Shown: positions 21,387-27,958 of the stretch, in pieces
How positions within the stretch are numbered: the first letter of the stretch is position 1
Layout of the letters: each line of letters begins with the position of its first letter
DNA from: Liolophura sinensis
Taxonomy: Eukaryota; Mollusca; Polyplacophora; Chitonida; Chitonidae
Direction: 5' to 3'
Length of the DNA stretch: 27,958 nucleotides
NCBI RefSeq assembly: GCF_032854445.1
Contig: NW_027018426.1
Location: 1 to 27,958, forward strand
Position numbers and translations under genes: made by a program
Notes under the pieces: model-generated
The model's input: only the letters and a program-made list of their open reading frames with translations
Told to the model about the DNA's origin: nothing
Databases searched by the model: none

Positions 21387-21934
21387 ATGGGCTTGGCCCA
21401 AAGATTTGACGTCTTCTGGGCTACCGAAGGGCACATAACTTATAATCAAAAGTTGAATATAGTAATGACCAGTCGCGATATTACATAGTAAATGTAGCCG
21501 AATTGGATTAGCAAAAAGCCCAGGCAAAAATCCAAAAGTGGAAAAACTGTTCCAATGCTGCTGGTAAGAGGCTAATCCGACGTATTTTGTGACGAGAAAT
21601 CGAATGGTGCAAACCGCGTTGCTCTCCGACCAATACTTTTGGCTGTAGCGACAATTGAATGAGCATTTATGTGAAAATCACGTGCCTAACAACGGCTCTT
21701 ACTCCATGGAAACCAAGGAAATTTGCAATTTTTCAACAGCTGGAGATGCCTGGCCCAATTGCGCATCTTTTGGCACCTTATTGATGTGGGTCAGTGTTTA
21801 ATTGTACTTTTTACAGCAGACTGTATCAAATACCTTGTGTTTTTTATATACAAATGGTGTGGTTTTTCAACATGTAGATAAAGACATTGAGTTTGTCTTC
21901 GACTTAGAAGTAAGACAATTGCTGGATGAGTTAA
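21387..21934. repeat. Monomer 40 (548 bp, type A)
   Basis: GAATTGGATTAGC and ATCAAATACC. Repeated as copy 46 at +3289. Confidence 0.96.
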
Positions 21935-22481
21935 ATGGGCTTGGCCCAAAGATTTGACGTCTTCTGGGCTACCGAAGGGCACATAACTTATAATCAAAAG
22001 TTGAATATAGTAATGACCAGTCGCGATATTACATAGTAAATGTAGCCGAATTGAATTAGCAAAAACCCAGGCAAAAATCCAAAAGTGGAAAAACTGTTCC
22101 AATGCTGCTGGTAAGAGGCTAATCCGACGTATTTTGTGACGAGAAATCGAATGGTGCAAACCGCGTTGCTCTCCGCCCAAAACTTTTGGCTGTAGCGACA
22201 ATTGAATGAGCATTTATGTGAAAATCACGTGCCAAGCAACGGCTCTTACTCCATGGAAACCAAGGAAATTTGCAATTTTTCAACAGCTGGAGATGTCTGG
22301 CCCAATTGCGCATCTTTTGGCACCTTATTGATGTGGGTCAGTGTTTAATTGTACTTTTTACAGCAGACTGTATCAAGTACCTTGTGTTCTTTATATACAA
22401 ATGGTGTGGTTTTTCAACATGTAGATAAAGACATTGAGTTTGTCTTCGACTTAGAAGTAAGACAATTGCTGGATGAGTTAA
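21935..22481. repeat. Monomer 41 (547 bp, type A)
   Basis: GAATTGAATT, AAAAACCCAGG (one base short), TCCGCCCAAAAC, GTGCCAAGC, GATGTCTGG and TGTTCTTTAT. Repeated as copy 47. The missing base joins two short minus-strand frames into a 140-codon frame. Confidence 0.96.
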
Positions 22482-23029
22482 ATGGGCTTGGCCCAAAGAT
22501 TTGGCGTCTTCTGGGCTACCGAAGGGCACATAACTTATAATCAAAAGTTGAATATAGTAATGACCAGTCGTGATATTACATAGTAAATGTAGCCGAATTT
22601 AATTAGCAAAAAGCCCAGGCAAAAATCCCAAAGTGGAAAAACTGTTCCAATGCTGCTGGTAAGAGGCTAATCCGACGTATTTTGTGACGAGAAATCGAAT
22701 GGTGCAAACCGCGTTGCTCTCCGACCAATACTTTTGGCTGTAGCGACAATTGAATGAGCATTTATGTGAAAATCACGTGCCTAACAACGGCTCTTACTCC
22801 ATGGAAACCAAGGAAATTTGCAATTTTTCAACAGCTGGAGATGCCTGGCCCAATTGCGCATCTTTTGGCACCTTATTGATGTGGGTCAGTGTTTAATTGT
22901 ACTTTTTACAGCAGACTGTATCATATACCTTGTGTTTTTTATATACAAATGGTGTGGTTTTTCAACATGTAGATAAAGACATTGAGTTTGTCTTCGACTT
23001 AGAAGTAAGACAATTGCTGGATGAGTTAA
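22482..23029. repeat. Monomer 42 (548 bp, type A)
   Basis: ATTTGGCG, CGTGAT, TCCCAAAG and ATCATATACC. Repeated as copy 48; related to copies 10 and 15 apart from GTCAGTG. Confidence 0.96.
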
Positions 23030-23577
23030 ATGGGCTTGGCCCAAAGATTTGACGTCTTCTGGGCTACCGAAGGGCACATAACTTATAATCAAAAGTTGAA
23101 TATAGTAATGACCAGTCGCGATATTACATAGTAAATGTAGCCGAATTTAATTAGCAAAAAGCCCAGGCAAAAATCCAAAAGTGGAAAAACTGTTCCAATG
23201 CTGCTAGTAAGAAGCTAATCCGACGTATTTTGTGACGAGAAATCGAATGGTGCAAACCGCGTTGCTCTCCGACCAATACTTTTGGCTGTAGCGACAATTG
23301 AATGAGCATTTATGTGAAAATCACGTGCCTAACAACGGCTCTTACTCCATGGAAACCAAGGAAATTTGCAATTTTTCAACAGCTGGAGATGCCTGGCCCA
23401 ATTGCGCATCTTTTGGCACCTTATTGATGTGGGTCAGTGTTTAATTGTACTTTTTACAGCAGACTGTATCAAGTACCTTGTGTTTTTTATATACAAATGG
23501 TGTGGTTTTTCAACATGTAGATGAAGACATTGAGTTTGTCTTCGACTTAGAAGTAAGACAATTGCTTGATGAGTTAA
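23030..23577. repeat. Monomer 43 (548 bp, type A)
   Basis: GCTAGTAAGAAGC, ATCAAGTACC, TAGATGAAGAC and TTGCTTGATG. Repeated as copy 49. Confidence 0.96.
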
Positions 23578-24126
23578 ATGGGCTTGGCCCAAAGATTTGA
23601 CGTCTTCTGGGCTACCGAAGGGCACATAACTTATAATCAAAAGTTGAATATAGTAATGACCAGTCGCGATATTACATAGTAAATGTAGCCGAATTTAATT
23701 AGCAAAAAGCTCAAGCAAAAATCCAAAAGTGGTAAAAACTGTTCCAATGCTGCTGGTAAGAGGCTAATCCGACGTATTTTGTGACGAGAAATCGAATGGT
23801 GCAAACCCCGTTGCTCTCCGACCAACACTTATGGCTGTAGCTACAATTGAATGCGCATTTATGTGAAAATCACGTGCCTAACAACAGCTCTTACTCCATG
23901 GAAACCAAGGAAATTTGCAATTTTTCAACAGCTGGAGATGCCTGGCCCAATTGCGCATCTTTTGGCACCTTATTGATGTGGGTCAGTGTTTAATTGTACT
24001 TTTTACAGCAGACTGTATCAAGTACCTTGTGTTTTTTATATACAAATGGTGTGGTTTTTCAACATGTAGATAAAGACATTGAGTTTGTCTTCGACTTAGA
24101 AGTAAGACAATTGCTGGATGAGTTAA
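23578..24126. repeat. Monomer 44 (549 bp, type B)
   Basis: GCTCAAGC, GTGGTAAAAAC (one A extra), AAACCCCG, CACTTATGG, AGCTAC, GAATGCGC and AACAACAGC. Repeated as copy 50. Confidence 0.96.
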
Positions 24127-24675
24127 ATGGGCTTGGCCCAAAGATTTGACGTCTTCTGGGCTACCGAAGGGCACATAACTTATAATCAAAAGTTGAATAT
24201 AGTAATGACCAGTCGCAATATTACATAGTAAATGTAGCCGAATTTAATTAGCAAAAATCCCAAGCAAAAAATCCAAAAGTGGTAAAACTGTTCCAATGCT
24301 GCTGGTCAGAAGCTAATCCGACGTATTTTGTGACGAGAAATCGAATGGTGCAAACCGCGTTGCTCTCCGACCAACACTTTTGGCTGTAGCGACAATTGAA
24401 TGACCATTTATGTGAAAATCACGTGCCCAGAAACGGCTCTTACTCCATGGAAACCAAGGAAATTTGCAATTTTTCAACAGCTGGAGATGCCTGGCCCAAT
24501 TGCGCATCTTTTAGAACCTTTTTGATGTGGGTCAGTGTTTAATTGTACTTTTTACAGCAGACTGTATCAAGTACCTTGTGTTTTTTATATACAAATGGTG
24601 TGGTTTTTCAACATGTAGATAAAGACATTGAGTTTGTCTTCGACTTAGAAGTAAGACAATTGCTGGATGAGTTAA
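24127..24675. repeat. Monomer 45 (549 bp, junction copy)
   Basis: Chimera at the seam of the 6-monomer duplication. The 5' part (CGCAATATT, AAAATCCCAAGC, GTGGTAAAAC, GGTCAGAAGC) matches copy 51. The 3' part (GAATGACC, CCCAGAAACGG, TTTTAGAACC) matches copy 39. The change-over lies between about 24311 and 24402. Confidence 0.96.
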
Positions 24676-25223
24676 ATGGGCTTGGCCCAAAGATTTGACG
24701 TCTTCTGGGCTACCGAAGGGCACATAACTTATAATCAAAAGTTGAATATAGTAATGACCAGTCGCGATATTACATAGTAAATGTAGCCGAATTGGATTAG
24801 CAAAAAGCCCAGGCAAAAATCCAAAAGTGGAAAAACTGTTCCAATGCTGCTGGTAAGAGGCTAATCCGACGTATTTTGTGACGAGAAATCGAATGGTGCA
24901 AACCGCGTTGCTCTCCGACCAATACTTTTGGCTGTAGCGACAATTGAATGAGCATTTATGTGAAAATCACGTGCCTAACAACGGCTCTTACTCCATGGAA
25001 ACCAAGGAAATTTGCAATTTTTCAACAGCTGGAGATGCCTGGCCCAATTGCGCATCTTTTGGCACCTTATTGATGTGGGTCAGTGTTTAATTGTACTTTT
25101 TACAGCAGACTGTATCAAATACCTTGTGTTTTTTATATACAAATGGTGTGGTTTTTCAACATGTAGATAAAGACATTGAGTTTGTCTTCGACTTAGAAGT
25201 AAGACAATTGCTGGATGAGTTAA
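24676..25223. repeat. Monomer 46 (548 bp, type A)
   Basis: Copy of monomer 40 at +3289, with GAATTGGATTAGC and ATCAAATACC. Confidence 0.96.
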
Positions 25224-25771
25224 ATGGGCTTGGCCCAAAGATTTGACGTCTTCTGGGCTACCGAAGGGCACATAACTTATAATCAAAAGTTGAATATAGT
25301 AATGACCAGTCGCGATATTACATAGTAAATGTAGCCGAATTGAATTAGCAAAAACCCAGGCAAAAATCCAAAAGTGGAAAAACTGTTCCAATGCTGCTGG
25401 TAAGAGGCTAATCCGACGTATTTTGTGACGAGAAATCGAATGGTGCAAACCGCGTTGCTCTCCGCCCAAAACTTTTGGCTGTAGCGACAATTGAATGAGC
25501 ATTTATGTGAAAATCACGTGCCAAGCAACGGCTCTTACTCCATGGAAACCAAGGAAATTTGCAATTTTTCAACAGCTGGAGATGTCTGGCCCAATTGCGC
25601 ATCTTTTGGCACCTTATTGATGTGGGTCAGTGTTTAATTGTACTTTTTACAGCAGACTGTATCAAGTACCTTGTGTTCTTTATATACAAATGGTGTGGTT
25701 TTTTCAACATGTAGATAAAGACATTGAGTTTGTCTTCGACTTAGAAGTAAGACAATTGCTGGATGAGTTAA
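25224..25771. repeat. Monomer 47 (548 bp, type A)
   Basis: Copy of monomer 41 (AAAAACCCAGG, TCCGCCCAAAAC, GATGTCTGG, TGTTCTTTAT) with one extra T in the run at 25699-25704. Confidence 0.96.
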
Positions 25772-26319
25772 ATGGGCTTGGCCCAAAGATTTGGCGTCTT
25801 CTGGGCTACCGAAGGGCACATAACTTATAATCAAAAGTTGAATATAGTAATGACCAGTCGTGATATTACATAGTAAATGTAGCCGAATTTAATTAGCAAA
25901 AAGCCCAGGCAAAAATCCCAAAGTGGAAAAACTGTTCCAATGCTGCTGGTAAGAGGCTAATCCGACGTATTTTGTGACGAGAAATCGAATGGTGCAAACC
26001 GCGTTGCTCTCCGACCAATACTTTTGGCTGTAGCGACAATTGAATGAGCATTTATGTGAAAATCACGTGCCTAACAACGGCTCTTACTCCATGGAAACCA
26101 AGGAAATTTGCAATTTTTCAACAGCTGGAGATGCCTGGCCCAATTGCGCATCTTTTGGCACCTTATTGATGTGGGTCAGTGTTTAATTGTACTTTTTACA
26201 GCAGACTGTATCATATACCTTGTGTTTTTTATATACAAATGGTGTGGTTTTTCAACATGTAGATAAAGACATTGAGTTTGTCTTCGACTTAGAAGTAAGA
26301 CAATTGCTGGATGAGTTAA
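25772..26319. repeat. Monomer 48 (548 bp, type A)
   Basis: Copy of monomer 42 (ATTTGGCG, CGTGAT, TCCCAAAG, ATCATATACC), no difference seen. Confidence 0.96.
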
Positions 26320-26868
26320 ATGGGCTTGGCCCAAAGATTTGACGTCTTCTGGGCTACCGAAGGGCACATAACTTATAATCAAAAGTTGAATATAGTAATG
26401 ACCAGTCGCGATATTACATAGTAAATGTAGCCGAATTTAATTAGCAAAAAGCCCAGGCAAAAATCCAAAAGTGGAAAAACTGTTCCAATGCTGCTAGTAA
26501 GAAGCTAATCCGACGTATTTTGTGACGAGAAATCGAATGGTGCAAACCGCGTTGCTCTCCGACCAATACTTTTGGCTGTAGCGACAATTGAATGAGCATT
26601 TATGTGAAAATCACGTGCCTAACAACGGCTCTTACTCCATGGAAACCAAGGAAATTTGCAATTTTTCAACAGCTGGAGATGCCTGGCCCAATTGCGCATC
26701 TTTTGGCACCTTATTGATGTGGGTCAGTGTTTAATTGTACTTTTTTACAGCAGACTGTATCAAGTACCTTGTGTTTTTTATATACAAATGGTGTGGTTTT
26801 TCAACATGTAGATGAAGACATTGAGTTTGTCTTCGACTTAGAAGTAAGACAATTGCTTGATGAGTTAA
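26320..26868. repeat. Monomer 49 (549 bp, type A)
   Basis: Copy of monomer 43 (GCTAGTAAGAAGC, TAGATGAAGAC, TTGCTTGATG) with one extra T in the run at 26741-26746. Confidence 0.96.
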
Positions 26869-27419
26869 ATGGGCTTGGCCCAAAGATTTGACGTCTTCTG
26901 GGCTACCCGAAGGGCACATAACTTATAATCAAAAGTTGAATATAGTAATGACCAGTCGCGATATTACATAGTAAATGTAGCCGAATTTAATTAGCAAAAA
27001 GCTCAAGCAAAAATCCAAAAGTGGTAAAACTGTTCCAATGCTGCTGGTAAGAGGCTAATCCGACGTATTTTGTGACGAGAAATCGAATGGTGCAAACCCC
27101 CGTTGCTCTCCGACCAACACTTATGGCTGTAGCTACAATTGAATGCGCATTTATGTGAAAATCACGTGCCTAACAACAGCTCTTACTCCATGGAAACCAA
27201 GGAAATTTGCAATTTTTCAACAGCTGGAGATGCCTGGCCCAATTGCGCATCTTTTGGCACCTTATTGATGTGGGTCAGTGGTTTAATTGTACTTTTTACA
27301 GCAGACTGTATCAAGTACCTTGTGTTTTTTATATACAAATGGTGTGGTTTTTCAACATGTAGATAAAGACATTGAGTTTGTCTTCGACTTAGAAGTAAGA
27401 CAATTGCTGGATGAGTTAA
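26869..27419. repeat. Monomer 50 (551 bp, type B)
   Basis: Copy of monomer 44 (GAATGCGC, AACAACAGC) with extra C at 26906-26908, extra C at 27097-27101 and extra G at 27280-27281. The extra A of copy 44 in GTGGTAAAAAC is absent. Confidence 0.96.
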
Positions 27420-27958
27420 ATGGGCTTGGCCCAAAGATTTGACGTCTTCTGGGCTACCGAAGGGCACATAACTTATAATCAAAAGTTGAATATAGTAATG
27501 ACCAGTCGCAATATTACATAGTAAATGTAGCCGAATTTAATTAGCAAAAATCCCAAGCAAAAATCCAAAAGTGGTAAAACTGTTCCAATGCTGCTGGTCA
27601 GAAGCTAATCCGACGTATTTTGTGACGAGAAATCGAATGGTGCAAACCGCGTTGCTCTCCGACCAATACTTTTGGCTGTAGCGACAATTGAATGAGCATT
27701 TATGTGAAAATCACGTGCCTAACAACGGCTCTTACTCCATGGAAACCAAGGAAATTTGCAATTTTCAACAGCTGGAGATGCCTGGCCCAATTGCGCATCT
27801 TTTGGCACCTTATTGATATGGGTCAGTGTTTAATTGTACTTTTTACAGCAGACTGTATCAAGTACCTTGTGTTTTTTTATATACAAATGGTGTGGTTTTT
27901 CAACATGTAGATAAAGACATTGAGTTTGTCTTCGACTAAGAAGTAAGACAATTGCTGG
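27420..27958. repeat. Monomer 51 (539 bp, cut by window end)
   Basis: The 5' part matches copy 45 (CGCAATATT, AAAATCCCAAGC, GGTCAGAAGC). It continues as ordinary type A with TTGATATGGG, a T-run one base short in GCAATTTTCAAC, a longer T-run in GTGTTTTTTTAT, and GACTAAGAAG. Stops at GCTGG, nine bases short of the next anchor. Confidence 0.95.

Larger units (their letters stand above)
21022..24310. repeat. 6-monomer tandem duplication, unit 1 (~3.29 kb)
   Basis: Runs from the middle of copy 39 to the middle of copy 45. Private changes such as GAATTGGATTAGC, AAAAACCCAGG, TCCGCCCAAAAC, GCTAGTAAG, TAGATGAAGAC, GAATGCGC and AACAACAGC all recur 3289-3293 bp downstream. The left edge can lie anywhere in 21022-21113, because no marker falls between. 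Confidence 0.92.
24311..27603. repeat. 6-monomer tandem duplication, unit 2 (~3.29 kb)
   Basis: Directly abuts unit 1 in the same orientation. All differences from unit 1 that I can see are single-base length changes in homopolymer runs (25699-25704, 26741-26746, 26906-26908, 27022-27026, 27097-27101, 27280-27281 and a run near 27562). I saw no substitution. This is the product expected of unequal crossing-over, or of an assembly duplication. Confidence 0.92.
1..27958. repeat. Satellite-like tandem array, 548-bp monomer, ~51 copies
   Basis: The anchor ATGGGCTTGGCCCAAAG (small variants allowed) recurs every 545-552 bp across the whole window, always in the same orientation, giving 50 complete copies and one of 539 bp. 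The array runs off both ends, so its true length is unknown. Markers used below: CCGAATT or CCTAATT; GCCCAGGC, GCCCAAGC or GCTCAAGC; TCCAAAAG or TCCCAAAG; GTGGAAAAAC or GTGGTAAAAC; GTAAGAGG or GTAAGAAG; type A (TACTTTTGG...AGCGAC) or type B (CACTTATGG...AGCTAC); GTGCCTAAC, GTGCCCAGC, GTGCCAAGC or GTGACCAGC; ATCAAGTACC, ATCAAATACC, ATCAAATACG or ATCATATACC. Satellite DNA is the natural class. The family is not one I recognise. Confidence 0.98.

Noticed and set aside
21791-22213. 140-codon minus-strand frame (also at 25080-25502, and a 139-codon frame at 967-1386)
   Set aside because: These exist only where a one-base indel joins two short frames that are separate in ordinary monomers; the first two are the duplicated copies 41 and 47.
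1-27958. CRISPR array, rRNA/5S cluster or integron-like cassette array
   Set aside because: There are no short repeats with unique spacers, no rRNA-like sequence, and no variable cassettes between repeats; the full 548 bp repeats.

Overview
The window is a single head-to-tail tandem repeat array from the first base to the last. About 51 copies of a 548-bp monomer lie in one orientation, with no unique sequence, no other mobile element and no gene I can support. Hand-counting 540 bp of one representative copy gives about 39% G+C. CpG is only mildly under-represented (about 17 per monomer). A long array of a ~0.5-kb monomer with nested higher-order duplications is typical of eukaryotic satellite DNA (centromeric, pericentromeric, subtelomeric or other heterochromatin). 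I do not recognise the monomer family and cannot name the organism.

Monomers are cut here at the ATGGGCTTGG anchor. Thirty-four of the 50 complete copies are exactly 548 bp, including an unbroken run of 19 (copies 8-26, 3852-14263). Two main subfamilies can be read by eye. Type A has TACTTTTGG followed by AGCGAC. Type B has CACTTATGG followed by AGCTAC, usually with GTGGTAAAAC and often GCTCAAGC. Further variants recur at fixed spacings and reveal layered duplications: a 5-monomer offset (3966-5642 repeated at 6706-8382), a 3-monomer period across roughly 7688-13020, a second 5-monomer offset around two highly diverged copies (14264 and 17004), and a 6-monomer, ~3.29-kb tandem duplication filling the right end (about 21.02-24.31 kb and 24.31-27.60 kb). 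I see no substitutions between the two 3.29-kb units, only single-base homopolymer indels.

Layout: 1-3851 is an edge segment with many homopolymer indels (copies 1-7). 3852-14263 is the regular core (8-26). 14264-18097 holds diverged and recombinant copies (27-33). 18098-20838 holds ordinary mixed copies (34-38). 20839-27958 is the 6-monomer duplication plus a final 539-bp copy (39-51).

Open frames recur every monomer on both strands only because the monomer recurs. The most frequent (68 codons, minus strand) begins at TTG and contains no ATG. Frames longer than 130 codons exist only where a one-base indel joins two short frames. What may be functional is non-coding: a conserved box of about 100 bp holding two adjacent inverted repeats, and a splice-donor-like plus splice-acceptor-like pair. 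Both are inferences from sequence alone.
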